Below, piece after piece: positions 8,163-21,200 of a DNA stretch of 64,000 nucleotides. Each line of letters begins with the position of its first letter. Position 1 is the first letter of the stretch. A model generated the notes under the pieces. That model did no database searches. It was given only the letters and a program-made list of their open reading frames with translations, and was not told the DNA's origin. The DNA is taken from the NCBI GenBank assembly GCA_947489585.1, contig CANLEE010000005.1, positions 186,001 through 250,000 of the forward strand, in the 5' to 3' direction. Origin of the DNA: an uncultured Psychroserpens sp. GTDB taxonomy: Bacteria; Bacteroidota; Bacteroidia; Flavobacteriales; Flavobacteriaceae. A program made the position numbers and the translations under genes.

Positions 8163-11100
8163 ATGAAGCATATTAGAAAAAGTAAATTTTCAAAAATCCT
8201 AGCAAGTTATCTTGCCATTCAACTCATAGTAACATCTGTACAACCTAATAGTTTATGGGCTTTAACAGGTGGACCATCACAGCCTGAGTTTAATGCGTTT
8301 ACACCCATAGGGACTTCAGATATGGTTAATTTATCAACTGGAGATTTTAATTATAATATTCCTATTATGGATGTAGGCGGCTATCCTCTAAATTTAGCGT
8401 ATAACTCAGGAATTACTATGGATCAAGAAGCGTCTTGGGTTGGATTAGGTTGGAACTTAAATGTTGGTCAAATAAATCGTCAAGTAAGAGGGCTTCCTGA
8501 TGACTTTAATGGAGATGAAGTTACTTATGAAGATAATTTAAAGAAAAATAAAACAGTAGGGCTTACGTTGTCTATCAACGGTCAGGTTTCTGGCGCTGAG
8601 TTTCTACCTGGTCAAACAGCAAGTGCAACATTAATGCATAATAACTATGAAGGATTCTCCTTTACACCGTCTTATGGTGTGTCTTATAAATTCGCAAGCG
8701 GTACAAGTGTAGGTATGAATTTAACATCTTCGGTTGAAGATGGTGTATCAGTCACGCCTACAGCAACACAAAGTTTTAATGATAAGAAGGTTGATTTTGA
8801 TGCTATGACACTCACTAGTATCACAGATTCTTATGGCGCTGGAATTACCTATAATAGTAGACAAGGTATTACAGCATTTAATATCAATTCTTCTACAACA
8901 AAAGAAGTGACAGATCTAAAGTCTTTTGAAGATGATAGAACTACTACAAGTTCAGAAGGAGGGGGTGCTAGTGTGTCTTTTATTGATAATACATTTACTC
9001 CAAGCAAAAGAACACCATATCATAACGAAAACTATACCTTTAGAGCAACACTTGGACCAGATGCTTGGCCATTTTCTTTTGAAGCTGGTGCCTCAGCATT
9101 TTATTCCATTCAAAGATTAAAGAACAAAGTAAATGTAGAAAAAGCTTTTGGATATGAATTCACCAAAAATGCTACTCATAATGATATTTTAGATTTCAAT
9201 AGGGAAAATGAACGAACTGTATCTAAAAACACATTAGTACTACCAACAGTTAATTATACTTATGATTTGTACAATATTAAAGGTCAAGGTATTGGTGGGC
9301 AGTATAGACCCTTTAAAAGTCAGGTAGGTTATCTGTTTGGGCAAAATGTGGTTGATGATGGAGATAGCTTTACACTTGGTGCCGAAATAGAAGGAGGAGC
9401 TGGCTTTCATGTCGGTGTAGATATCCAATACTCACCTACAATTAGCAGTACTGGAGTATGGGATATTCCTGTAACCAATAAATTTAAATCAACTAATAAT
9501 AATGCGTTAGATTATGAAGAAACTTATTTTAAACCTGTTGGAGGTTTAAGTGTAGATGATGATCAAGATCTATATGAAAACAAGCTTCAAGAGGAGTCTC
9601 CTATGGCTTTAGATTTAATCCCAGATGGTGAAAAAGTATATGGAAAAAAAGCAGTAAGTCGATTTAATGTTAAAAAATATAGCATTGATGACCAATTTTA
9701 TTATACTCAAACACCAATTACGGGATATTTAAAACGAGCTGAAAGACGTAAACGTAATCAATCAATCTCAAAGATTACTAAGCAAGAAGCCGTTTCAGAC
9801 CCTTTTGTCTTATCAAGTTCATCTTTAAAAAATCATCACACTAATGGTGTTAGAGTTTTACAGACAGATGGTTCTACTTATGTCTATGGTGAAGCCGCAG
9901 TAAATACAACAAAAAAAGAAGTGGCTTTTGCAACAAACGCTAATGCTAATATAACCACATTACAAACAGGTACAACGCCAGTTAATGGCCAAGATAGCCC
10001 TAGTAATAGTAGTGGAGTTGATAATTATTTTAATAGAATTACAACTCCTGAGTATGCACACACATACTTGTTGTCGTCAGTACTCTCTTCAGACTATGAA
10101 GACCTAACTGGTGATGGTATAACTGATGATGATCTAGGGGCATACACAAAATTTTACTATGATAACCAAAATGTGAATAGCAATAATTATAAATGGCGTG
10201 TTCCACTTACTGATGCGTCTTATAATCCTGGATTATACACCAAAACTAATGATCAAAAAGCAAGTTATATTTATGGGGAAAAAGAGCTAAAATATCTTTC
10301 AAAGATAGAGACTAAAACACATATTGCTTTTTTTGACCTTTCACCAAGAAAAGACGGTTATGGTGTTGATGGTAATGGAGGTCTTGCTTTATCTGAACCT
10401 ATGTTCAAAATAGATAAAATACGACTTTACTCCAAACCAGAATACAAATTACATCAGTTTCTTTTGGAAGATGAAAATTTAGAAAATGATCCTATATCTC
10501 CAATAAAAACTGTTCATTTTGAGTATAATTATTCGTTATGTGGCGCTGGACTTAATACAGCCAAATTGCCTAATAATAGTGGTGTTAGCGAGTTTGTTGA
10601 TGGTGTTGATATAAATGCTAATGCTGGAAAACTAACCCTCAAAAAAGTATTCTTTACTTATAGAGGCTCTGAAATGGGACGGTATACACCTTATGTCTTC
10701 AATTATGATAACCCTAACCCTGAATATCAAATGAAATCTTATGATGTTTGGGCAAATTACAAACCTCTTTTTGAAGATGGTGTTACTTTAGAAGACACAA
10801 ACCAAGATGGTACTTATGATGATTTTAGCCTTCCTACTATTAACCCACCGCTAACCTCATGTGAGGTTAACTATCCAATTACTGCACAAGAGTTCCCTTT
10901 CGTAGATCAAAACAATAAAGAGTTACAAGACCTTTATGTCTCCGCTTGGACATTGTCCTCAATAGATTTGCCTTCAGGCGGAAATATTGAATTGCAATAT
11001 GAATCTGATGACTATAAACACGTTCAGGATAGAGCCGCAATGCAAATGTTTAAAGTTGTAGGCGTGAATAATGATGGTAGTGATCAATGGAGTAATAAAC

Positions 11101-14100
11101 TCTATGGCTTACCTACAGGTGAGGCAAAATATTTGGTTGTTGAGTTATTAGAAGATGTAGCAGATGCGTCAGAGTTTGAAGAAAAGTATGTTGGTGAATT
11201 TTTAGACAAACCACTGTTTTACAGATTCTTACTTAACATGGAAAAAACGGGTCAATGTGGTTATGATTATGTTGAAGGGTATTGTAATATTGACCAAAAT
11301 GCACCATTTAAATATTTCAGTAACCCAAATAATGATGGTAAAAATTATGGTGCTATTCCAATTGAACATGTAGACATTGAGGGAGGCGTTGTTGGTAACA
11401 ATGATGTTAACCCTATTTCTAAGTCGGGATGGTATTTTGCTAGAAAACATCTTAATAGATATGCCTACGGAACAGGAGATAATTCTCCCACATCAATAAA
11501 TCTAGGAGATATTGTTAATGCTATAGGTGCCACTTTACCGCTTCTAGCTGAAATTTTCATTGGTCCTAATGCTTATTTAAAAGGAAGAAATATTGCCAAG
11601 ACATTCAAACCAGAAAAATCTTGGATACGATTAAAACATCCTACCGATGGTAAATTAGGAGGAGGACTTAGGGTGAAAAAGCTTGTCATGCATGATAATT
11701 GGGATGTAATGATTAACAATGAACAGTCAAATGCTGTTAATCCGTATAGTAATTTTTATGGTCAAGAGTATAATTATACTTTAGAAAATAGTCAAGGGTC
11801 TAGTGGAGTTGCAACTTGGGAGCCAAATATGAGTAAAGAAAATCCATTTATAGAACCCATTTATGATAATCATGAACGTCTTAGTGCTCATGAATATGTC
11901 GAAAAACCTTTAGGTGTTTCCTTCTTCCCTGCTCCTTTAGTAACCTACAGTAGAGTTGAAGTAAGTAATTTATCCAGAGAGCACGATGATGGTAGTTCTG
12001 TAAATATTGTAAAAAAACATGCTACTGGTAAGGTCGTATCTGAGTTTTTTACGTCTAAAAATTTTCCAACAATTGCAGATTATACTGAGATAGAAGATAA
12101 AAATAATTATGTATCAAATGAATCTAAAATTTTAGATAACGTTTTACGACTTAACGTATTAACAGAGTTGGTTCTTTCACAAGGTTTTTCAGTAGTTACC
12201 AACGATATGAACGGTAAAATGAAAAGGCAAACCGTTTTTGATGAAGCTTCTAATTTGGTTTCAGGAGTTGATTATAAATACAATGTAGATGCAGATAGTA
12301 GACTAGTTAATAAGCTTCCAGTAGTCATGCAAGATGGAAGCTTAGAAAATAAAATTATAGGGGTTGATTATGATGTGATTACCGATTTTAATAAAAGTTA
12401 TAACCTTAGCGAAGTATATGGAGTTGATACCAATGCTACGTTTTTTGTTATTCCTTTACCGATTCCTTTACCTATTTTACTTGGTCAATTGCCTTTTGAA
12501 TACAAAAGAAATGAGTCTACCTTACATACAACAACTACAACAAAAGTTGTTCATAAGTCAGGCATATTAAAAGAAAAGATAGCTTATGATTTAGGCTCTA
12601 GTGTGAGCACAAGAAATTTGGCTTGGGATGCCATTAGTGGTCAAGTGTTGTTAACAGAGACGATTAACGAATATGAAGACAATTACTACAACTTTAATTA
12701 CCCTGCACATTGGTCATACAAAGGAATGGGTCAGGCGTCTAAAAACCTAGGTATTACTTGTTGGTTAACACCTATGCAATCAACGCCTGAAAGCACAGAA
12801 GACAATGAAGGGGCTACTGCTTGGTATCAATTAAGAGACTATACTACTGATGATTTAACTAATTATTTCTCTCCAGGAGACGAGCTTATTGCCTTTGATA
12901 ATATTGGGAATGTAACAGACAAATATTGGATTATCCAGACTACACCAAATGCCATGGTTCTTATCGATAGTAATGGTCAAATTGCAAACCCTTGTGGTGA
13001 GAATGAAGATGATGTGTTAGTAAAGGTAGTGAGATCAAATCATAGAAATCTACAAACTGCGTCCATGGCATCAGTGACCAGTATGATAAACCCTTTAAGT
13101 GACAGTAATACCAATGATGATTATGTATATGACACATTCAATCTTGATGATTTTAACTATAATGGTACTGGTGTAGATCCAAGAATTATTAATGCTTCGG
13201 CCGTAGAGTATTATGATTTTTGGATGCCCCAACGTGAAAATAATCAAAATGTTTACCCAAGAACTAGAACTGTTCCTTTCGTTGATGATTTGATTCAATA
13301 TCCACGTTTTTATGTTACCAATCCTTTTTTAAACAATATTAAAGGTGATTGGCGGGCTGTAAAATCATATGCACATCTTACAGGGAGGTCAGCTCAGGCA
13401 TCGTCTCGAAGCTCAGGTTTTTTTACATCTTTTAGTCCATTTTATAAATACAATGAAAGTACTTTAGAATGGGAAAAAGACGATCAGGATTGGACTTTCG
13501 CTAGTGAAGTAACTAAATATTCCCCTTTTGGTGCTGAGTTGGAGAATAAAGACGCCTTAAATAGACATTCAGCAGCACAATATGGGTATAATTATACACT
13601 TCCTGTTGCTGTCGCTTCTAATAGTGAGTATAGAGAAATTGGCTTTGATGGCTTTGAAGATTATAGCTATGTTCCACCTAGCTATAGTAATTCTAATGCT
13701 CAGTATGGACACAAAAACTCTCATTTTGGATATCAATCTAATATTGACAATTCTTCGTCTTTAATTACTACTGAAACAGCGCATACAGGTAAATTTAGTA
13801 TTAAAGTGTTACCATCTACTAGTATTTCCATGAAAAAAATTTTTGAAGAACATGGAAAATGTGATTTACCAACTATTTATAGTACTCTATGTAATGATCC
13901 AAATAGTGAATACTCATTCCCACCATATGACCTTGATCCAGAATTTGACTGCTCTTCATTCTACCCAAAATCTTTAGAATGGTATGTATTAAGCGGCTGG
14001 GTTAAAGAAGATGTTATTAAAACCCATACTTATACTAATGATATAGGTATTGAAGTATCATTTAGAGATATTGATGACAATGATATTGCATCAATTCATA

Positions 14101-14459
14101 CAGTAACACCAGTCGGAAATATTATAGATGGATGGCAACGTATAATAGGAAAGTTCAGAGCCCCTCTTGAACCTGCCGATGGTGCAGGAGGAGGCAACTA
14201 TATAGAGATAAAACTTTTTAATAATAGTTTAAGAAATGCTTGGTTTGACGACATCCGTGTGTACCCAGTAAATGGTTCAATGAAAAGTTTTGTATATGAT
14301 CAAGACACGCAAAGACTTATGGCCGAACTTGATGAAAACAATTTCGCAACGTATTATGAATATGACCAAGAAGGTGGGTTAGTACGCGTGAAAAAAGAAA
14401 CTGAAAAAGGCGTTTATACCATTCAAGAAACGAGATCTAGTACATCACGAAAAAATTAA
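8163..14459 (+). CDS. SpvB/TcB-like giant secreted protein
   Basis: A 2098-aa protein with an N-terminal signal-like segment (ILASYLAIQLIVTSVQ ... LWA). An SpvB-type opening lies at residues about 45-110 (VNLSTGDFNYNIPIMDVGG, YPLNLAYNSGITMDQEASWVG, GWNLNVGQINR), the motif that begins TcB/SpvB shells. The middle is long and beta-rich. Near residues 1860-2035 a carbohydrate-binding-like beta-sandwich can be seen (AHTGKFSIKV ... YVLSGWVKED ... GWQRIIGKF ... NAWFDDIRVYP). It closes with YD-like repeats (FVYDQDTQRLMAELDENN, YYEYDQEGGLVRVKKE). It has no Rhs core or toxin tip, so it pairs logically with the Rhs protein encoded 0.7 kb downstream, as TcB pairs with TcC. That pairing is an inference. 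Confidence 0.75.
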   Translation: MKHIRKSKFSKILASYLAIQLIVTSVQPNSLWALTGGPSQPEFNAFTPIGTSDMVNLSTGDFNYNIPIMDVGGYPLNLAYNSGITMDQEASWVGLGWNLNVGQINRQVRGLPDDFNGDEVTYEDNLKKNKTVGLTLSINGQVSGAEFLPGQTASATLMHNNYEGFSFTPSYGVSYKFASGTSVGMNLTSSVEDGVSVTPTATQSFNDKKVDFDAMTLTSITDSYGAGITYNSRQGITAFNINSSTTKEVTDLKSFEDDRTTTSSEGGGASVSFIDNTFTPSKRTPYHNENYTFRATLGPDAWPFSFEAGASAFYSIQRLKNKVNVEKAFGYEFTKNATHNDILDFNRENERTVSKNTLVLPTVNYTYDLYNIKGQGIGGQYRPFKSQVGYLFGQNVVDDGDSFTLGAEIEGGAGFHVGVDIQYSPTISSTGVWDIPVTNKFKSTNNNALDYEETYFKPVGGLSVDDDQDLYENKLQEESPMALDLIPDGEKVYGKKAVSRFNVKKYSIDDQFYYTQTPITGYLKRAERRKRNQSISKITKQEAVSDPFVLSSSSLKNHHTNGVRVLQTDGSTYVYGEAAVNTTKKEVAFATNANANITTLQTGTTPVNGQDSPSNSSGVDNYFNRITTPEYAHTYLLSSVLSSDYEDLTGDGITDDDLGAYTKFYYDNQNVNSNNYKWRVPLTDASYNPGLYTKTNDQKASYIYGEKELKYLSKIETKTHIAFFDLSPRKDGYGVDGNGGLALSEPMFKIDKIRLYSKPEYKLHQFLLEDENLENDPISPIKTVHFEYNYSLCGAGLNTAKLPNNSGVSEFVDGVDINANAGKLTLKKVFFTYRGSEMGRYTPYVFNYDNPNPEYQMKSYDVWANYKPLFEDGVTLEDTNQDGTYDDFSLPTINPPLTSCEVNYPITAQEFPFVDQNNKELQDLYVSAWTLSSIDLPSGGNIELQYESDDYKHVQDRAAMQMFKVVGVNNDGSDQWSNKLYGLPTGEAKYLVVELLEDVADASEFEEKYVGEFLDKPLFYRFLLNMEKTGQCGYDYVEGYCNIDQNAPFKYFSNPNNDGKNYGAIPIEHVDIEGGVVGNNDVNPISKSGWYFARKHLNRYAYGTGDNSPTSINLGDIVNAIGATLPLLAEIFIGPNAYLKGRNIAKTFKPEKSWIRLKHPTDGKLGGGLRVKKLVMHDNWDVMINNEQSNAVNPYSNFYGQEYNYTLENSQGSSGVATWEPNMSKENPFIEPIYDNHERLSAHEYVEKPLGVSFFPAPLVTYSRVEVSNLSREHDDGSSVNIVKKHATGKVVSEFFTSKNFPTIADYTEIEDKNNYVSNESKILDNVLRLNVLTELVLSQGFSVVTNDMNGKMKRQTVFDEASNLVSGVDYKYNVDADSRLVNKLPVVMQDGSLENKIIGVDYDVITDFNKSYNLSEVYGVDTNATFFVIPLPIPLPILLGQLPFEYKRNESTLHTTTTTKVVHKSGILKEKIAYDLGSSVSTRNLAWDAISGQVLLTETINEYEDNYYNFNYPAHWSYKGMGQASKNLGITCWLTPMQSTPESTEDNEGATAWYQLRDYTTDDLTNYFSPGDELIAFDNIGNVTDKYWIIQTTPNAMVLIDSNGQIANPCGENEDDVLVKVVRSNHRNLQTASMASVTSMINPLSDSNTNDDYVYDTFNLDDFNYNGTGVDPRIINASAVEYYDFWMPQRENNQNVYPRTRTVPFVDDLIQYPRFYVTNPFLNNIKGDWRAVKSYAHLTGRSAQASSRSSGFFTSFSPFYKYNESTLEWEKDDQDWTFASEVTKYSPFGAELENKDALNRHSAAQYGYNYTLPVAVASNSEYREIGFDGFEDYSYVPPSYSNSNAQYGHKNSHFGYQSNIDNSSSLITTETAHTGKFSIKVLPSTSISMKKIFEEHGKCDLPTIYSTLCNDPNSEYSFPPYDLDPEFDCSSFYPKSLEWYVLSGWVKEDVIKTHTYTNDIGIEVSFRDIDDNDIASIHTVTPVGNIIDGWQRIIGKFRAPLEPADGAGGGNYIEIKLFNNSLRNAWFDDIRVYPVNGSMKSFVYDQDTQRLMAELDENNFATYYEYDQEGGLVRVKKETEKGVYTIQETRSSTSRKN

Positions 14460-14465
14460 AAGCAA

Positions 14466-15200
14466 TTGAAAAACTTAATAAAAAACCATATCATTTTTAC
14501 ATTGTTAGCATTGTTCTCTATATCTGCTTTTTCACAAAGCAAGACTGTAACTGAACTTTTGAATGAAGTACAAACTAAAATGAGTACTAATAATGAATAC
14601 AGTTGCTTACTCAATTATAAATTATACCCAACTTATGATTATAAGACAACGACTGAAAGTTATAAAGGTAGCGTCATAAAAAACAATGAAAATTATTTTC
14701 TAAAAATCAATGAAACTGTTTTCTTAACAGATGCAAATACACAAACATCTTTAAAATTAAATATTGCCCAAAAAGCCATTTCAGTAGCCAAAAACAAATC
14801 TAATATGACTCAAGACCAATCGCCTTTGGGAATGTTAGATGCTATGGTGAAATTATTTAAAAATCAAGATGTTAAAGATAACGGAACCTATTGGTTATGC
14901 ACCTTAACATCAGATGTTGTCACACAACTCCCTTATGGTAAAGTTGAAATTTTTATTAATAAGAAGGATTTTAGGGTAACCAAACAAGTACTATATTTTT
15001 TAGCAAGATTCCCTTATAAAAATGCTGAAGGTGAAAAAGCTACAGGCAGCCCAAAATTAGAAATAACCATATCCGATTATAGAACCTCCATATCTAAAGA
15101 ACAGAAAGGTTTAACGATGCTTTCTAATTATATAGAAATTAAAAATGATAATCTAAATACTATTGGTAGTTATAAAGATTTCAAAATTATAAAAAACTAA
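14466..15200 (+). CDS. LolA-like secreted protein
   Basis: A 244-aa exported protein with a signal peptide (IIFTLLALFSISAFSQ). The only start that keeps the signal peptide is TTG at 14466, 6 nt after the upstream stop. The body looks like a LolA/LolB half-barrel: 'VTELLNEVQTKMSTNNEYSCLLNYKL' at the start, then a run of amphipathic strands ending in 'KVEIFINKKDFRVTKQVLYF'. LolA folds bind lipid or hydrophobic chains. Its place between the two giant genes, with gaps of 6 and 7 nt, suggests a dedicated periplasmic chaperone or carrier for them. Function is inferred from fold-like features only. Confidence 0.55.
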   Translation: MKNLIKNHIIFTLLALFSISAFSQSKTVTELLNEVQTKMSTNNEYSCLLNYKLYPTYDYKTTTESYKGSVIKNNENYFLKINETVFLTDANTQTSLKLNIAQKAISVAKNKSNMTQDQSPLGMLDAMVKLFKNQDVKDNGTYWLCTLTSDVVTQLPYGKVEIFINKKDFRVTKQVLYFLARFPYKNAEGEKATGSPKLEITISDYRTSISKEQKGLTMLSNYIEIKNDNLNTIGSYKDFKIIKN

Positions 15201-15207
15201 TTTGCTT

Positions 15208-18200
15208 ATGAAAACTCTAAAGAGCAATAACTTATCTATCAAAGCTTTTATGACTAATTGCTTATCATGCATAGTGATTATATTAGTTTGTTTTAGTCAA
15301 AATGCTTATACACAGACAGATACGTTAGATGCAACGGAAATAAATGATGCCTATACAAATAGCACGCTTATACCAGCACTTACTGATAGTGAATTAAATG
15401 CTAGTAATACGTTTTCGACGCAATCTGCCTTTTCATATGTTCAATTAAGTATCGATAATGATGCTTCACCATTTACATGGTATAAATCCAAAGTAACCAT
15501 ATCGGTTTCTCCATTGTCTTCAGATGGTGTTACTTTCGACACACCTTATGACATCATTTTAGAGGTTGAATACAACCCTAATGGTAATACAGGGAATACT
15601 GATGATCAAGCAATCCATATAATGCAAGACATTCGTGGATTAGAAATTAGCATTACAGCTATTGAAACTACCTATCCTGACACTAGTAATACAACAAATC
15701 TAGTTCCCGATAACTTAGATTTAACTATTGGTTTTAAAGCTAACAGAACATACCAATTAGATACAGATACTGTTCCTTCATTTCCTATTTCTTTTAACAC
15801 AAATAATTCAGGAGAGACCATAGTAATATCATTGGAGAATTTGAATATTTCTGGCGCTGAAAGTTATGATATAGAATGGACTTGGATAGATAATTATGAT
15901 GATGTTCTTGATGAGTATTTAGATACTGAAGAAGCCATTATGACGGTAGATATGTTTGAAAAGAATAGCACTAGAATATCTACAACTAATAAAACTTATG
16001 AAATCCCCAATATTTACAATCGTGGGTTTGTTATTGCAAGAATTAGAGCTGTAGGTCGCTTTGTTGATTTTCCAGAGCACTACAATTATGGTCCGTGGAG
16101 TACAACTTCAGCTTCAACAGTTAATGAATGGAAACATCTAGCAATCAATCAATCTCATGAATCGCTTAAAAATTGGCAATTTCAAGCCAGTTATGCAGAA
16201 GAAGGAAAAAAGAAAGAAGTGGTGAGTTATTTTGATGGTACGTTGCGAAATCGACAAACAGTAACCAAAATAAACTCAGATGAAAATGCCATCGTTGGTG
16301 AAGTGTATTATGATAATCAAGGACGACCAGCTATAGAAGCACTACCTGCTCCAGTTTCTAAAAACGAAACCAATGAATTAAAATACTATAACAACTTTAA
16401 TTTAAGTAGTGCAACCTTTAATGGTATTACTAATCCAGTGTATTCCCATTTAGATTTCGATTGGGATTCTCAAAGCAATTCATTAGGAGTATGTGATATT
16501 AATATAAACGCAATGTTTGATAGTAATGGTGCTAGTCAATATTATTCGCCTTCTAATGACAATGCTAGTGTATTTAGGGATTTTATACCAGACTCAGAAG
16601 GGTTTCCTTTTTCTCAAATAGAATATACACCAGATAATACAGGTCGAATTAAAAGAAAAAGTGGTGTTGGTATTACACATAAACTAGGGTCAGGACATGA
16701 AATGAAATATTTTTATGCAAAACCATTTCAACAAGAATTAGATCGCTTATTTGGATCAAATGTAGGTTTTGATTCTCATTATAAAAAGAACGCTGTTATT
16801 GATCCAAATGGTCAAGTAAGTGTAAGTTATATAGACCCACAAGGAAGAACAATAGCAACTGCTTTAGTTTCAGACAAGCCTAGTGATGGTCAAACAACAC
16901 TATTAGATGGTCTTGATGATGAAGATGATACCACTACCGTACTCGACGAAAACGAAAACCCAATATTAGCTCATGACATTACAACACAAGATTTGTTCTA
17001 TCCTAATAATAATGTACTATACAATACAGGAGATCTTGATGGTTTAAATATTGATAACGCACTACGGTTTAATGCTTTTAAAACGGTTTTAGCTCCTAAA
17101 AATCATACTTTTAACTATGATTTAACTATAAACGGTGTTTTTAATAATGCCTGTTTTCCAAGTCCAGGAGCAGGTTATCCTTTTATTTTTGATTTAAGAT
17201 TAAATACTACGAATGAATGTGGTGATTCAATAATACCATCAGCCTTGGCTGATCCTTTGAATCCACAATTAGGAATTAATGAAACTATAGGGACTTATAG
17301 TGTTTCTACAGTGAATATAACGTCGCCTATTTACCCTCACGAGGTAATTATAAACGAACAAGAAGAAGAAGAAACAATTACTGAAGAAACTATAGCATAT
17401 GATAATTATGTGACCTTAGTAACTACTCCGCCTGGAACTCCTGTTAATAGAACTTTTTCTTTAACTCCTCCAATTGGAGACATGGGAATTAGTAAATTAC
17501 TAAAAGTAAATGAAGAAGCTTTAGAAGCGTTTGCAAATGATTACATTATAAAAGCGCAACAAGCAGATCCCTCATGTATTTTAGATGCCTCAGATTTTGA
17601 TCCCTCAGCTGAAATATTAGATTGCTTTTTTACTTGTGAAGAATGTGTTGATTCTATAGTAACTGTACCATCAGGATCAACTGACACCCCTGAACAAATT
17701 TATATTGACACTCAAATGCTCGATTATGAAGGCATTTTAGATCCTTTAGATGAGGATTATGATTTCATCGTAGATGCTTTAGAAGAACGCTTCGCTAGAG
17801 AATACCAACTTTTAGTTGAAGCATGTAACGCAAGGTGTAATGGTAATGGTATTAGTACATCTTCTGAAGGGGCAACAAACTCTATCTCTTGTAATGTTTT
17901 AACTCAAACATTGATAAACGATATGAAAATGGTTGGTCAATACGGGTTTTATCTCAATACACAAGACTCTGAAGATCCACTTCCGCAAGTTCCAGAAGAA
18001 ACAAGTATTTTTAGTGATACTAATCAATTAACTTCAGCTTATATAATTGCGTTGTATAATACCTATCCAATTACAGACGATCCTTATGTTGATGTATTTA
18101 GTTGGAGAACGCCATTTAATCTCAATTATCCTGATGCTCCTAAGCATTATTATGATATCGCAGGCAATATTGTTGAAATATTAATTCCGATAGATGAAAA

Positions 18201-21200
18201 TAATGAGTCAGAATATGAACTTATAGATGGCATAACGTTAATTGAAGACCCTTTAAACCCAGGATATGCGCTTATCGAACCGCAAATGTTATTACATTTT
18301 GATCTCGAAGATTCAGATAAAGATTTTAAAGCATTTTGGGAGGATTCTTGGGCATCATCTCTAGTTGCCTTTCACCCTGAGTATGGGTATTTAGAGTTTT
18401 CTAACCAGCTGTGTCAAATGACAAAATCAATTAATATTGAAATAGACACAGACGAAGATGGGCAACCAGACACAACTACAGGTTATGTAAACCCTGATGG
18501 CTATCAAGAGTATTTAGAAGGCTTGAATTTTTCTGACGCAGATGCTGAAGGGTATCTTACTATTGCCACCTTAACCAATATTGTAGATGATGATCCTTTG
18601 TTTAATGATTTATCTACTGATTTAGGATTTAGTAGTGTTGACTTTCATAACGACGTCGCTATTGAAGCTATTAATGATTATGAAGGCTCTGGAAAAACAA
18701 TGCTCTTCGTAAATTATCTAGTAGTTCAATGTAATTCAATAAGCAATTGTGATGCTATTACTATGACTGATAATGACATTGCATCATTAGATCCTGCAGA
18801 CCAAACATCTCTTTGGGATACTTACAGAAGCAATTATCTCTCATTTAGAGACCGCATAAAAAGTGCGTTAGCAAATACCTATGCTATAAACGAAGGCTTT
18901 TATAATCGTTGTATTGGAGAAGACAATGCAAACCCAGGAAGCCCAATTTTAAATTTAAACACCCACTACTCTTTCCCTTCTATTAATGGATCGCAAAGTG
19001 GAGATGATGTATGTGGGACCAATGAATCTATATACTTTGAAAAGGTAAAACGAATTATTTCCGAAGACTATAACTATGATTCTTCACAATCTATAGAAGA
19101 GATTGGTGAAGATTTAGAGCAACAAACAGATTATACACATTATGTCGAATCTGGTCAGTGTCCAATGGCAAGAGATTTTGAATTCTTCTTAAAAGGGATT
19201 GTAGATGACACCAATTTTGGCACTACTGATTTTGGTGATTTTGGTGATTTTAGTGGGATTTATCTTAGTATGGATTTATTTGAAGATTTAGGTGGTCTAC
19301 CTACCTATGCTGATACTGGTAATGATGGAGATTTAGATATCGTTAATCAAAATACAGGCATCAATTTTTCTGGTGATCCAGGTACAAATTCTGACACATG
19401 GGAAATCTCAATTGCAGTCACAGACCCTATAACGACTCCAACGATGTCTAATAATCCTATAGAATTTGTTTTACCTGTTAACAGCGGATACAGTTGGAGT
19501 GATTATAACAATACTTGGGTCATTAGAGAAATTAATGAGTTTGTTTTTACAGATACTTCTACAGGTACACCATTAAAATTTAACTTTGAGTTTGCTGCAA
19601 CAATATCTGCTCCTGGAAATACAGATATTATTGACGAGATTATTATTTCTGGTACAACAATAGCAAGAATTGGAGATTGTTATTTAACTGGTGATAACCC
19701 AGGTGATGGCGAAGAATTGGATGGAGGAACTAGTAGCGTAAGCTTATGTGATGATCTTGATAAATTAGGGTTTGTTACTTTAATCCCACAAGCGGGATTT
19801 TTTGTTGATTCAGATAGGGTTTTAATGTCTGATGATCTTGTTGGTTTTGTAAATTCTATAGTTGAAGATCAAGACTATGATGACAACTTAGTTGTGACTA
19901 ATGGATATCGTCAAACATCAGGATCAGGTGTTAATTTTCGTTCTAGACAATTGTCGACTCCTTTGACTATAGTTCAAACAACTAATGATATACTTATCAA
20001 TAACACAAATTCTCCAGCATCTCAAATTTTTCATATACAACGTGAAGATTATCAAAATAGTGTTCGTTTGATTTCAGACGCTTTTACCAATAATACAAGT
20101 AGTGCTACCTCATCACTAGATATTATCTATTTCCTCATTACCGCTGATAAAATTGCAGATATTGATGCAGATAGAGCGGCTTATGAGAACTTACTAGCTT
20201 CAGGGAAGACCAATAAAATTTTCTTTATTCTCATGGAAGGTGAAAATACAATTCGTAGGATAAGCCCAAATGCAGATACTAGTATAACACCCTATGAATA
20301 TGTTGATCTGATAATGGGAACAACTACACCTATAGAATATAATCCAAGTATAGGTATTCTTAATTCAGATTACATAAAATTTACCGAAAGTGAATTACTA
20401 GATCCCAATAACCCGCTTGAAGATTTTTTAACTCAAACCTTTCCTGAGCTACAAGATGATAATGGTAAACCATGTATTCCATGTATATCACAAACCATTG
20501 CTCCTCAAAGTAGTTATGAAATGTTTTCTATTTACGAACAAGCGATGCAACTCATACCAAATTATGACATCCCCTCATATTATGATGTAGACTTTTTTGG
20601 AGATAGAAACTATCACTATATAACCGAAGGCTATATAGAGTACTTAGAAACGTTTGCTGGTACTCTAGCTAATGTAGATGTTGATGCAGTCTATTTCTTA
20701 ACAATTGCAGAGTTTGGTGCAACAGGTTTAAATTATGGGTATAATCATGATGGCAATGGCTATTTGCCAGTTATTCAAGAATATTATAACTATTCTTGGA
20801 TCGTAGCGGAAAGCCGATTCTTAAACCCAGATGATTTTGATTTTGAATTAAATGGAAGCCCTCATCCTTATTTGACCTGGAGTGAGTTTGTTATCGATTA
20901 TTTGTTTGATCACAACGAAATTTGCCCACCTAAACTCATGATACCAACTATTGATATTGAGGTCATAGATGAAACTAGTGATTGTGAAGAATTTGCTATT
21001 AGTATTGCTGAAGCTTATGGAGCCGATAATTATGCCGCTTATATAGAAAGAATTAAAAGAAGGTTTAAAATCGCATATACTGCTGCAGCTTTAGAAAGTG
21101 TTGATGAAAGTTTTAATTTAACCTATGCCGACAAAGAATATCAATATACTTTATATTATTATGATCAAGCGGGTAATTTAACTCAAACAGTTCCACCAGA

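Noticed and set aside
17300..20500. Possible separate genes or frameshifts inside the 3168-aa Rhs protein
   Set aside because: The frame is unbroken from 15208 to 24714, and codon use and protein character are continuous. Short frames in other phases are shadows.
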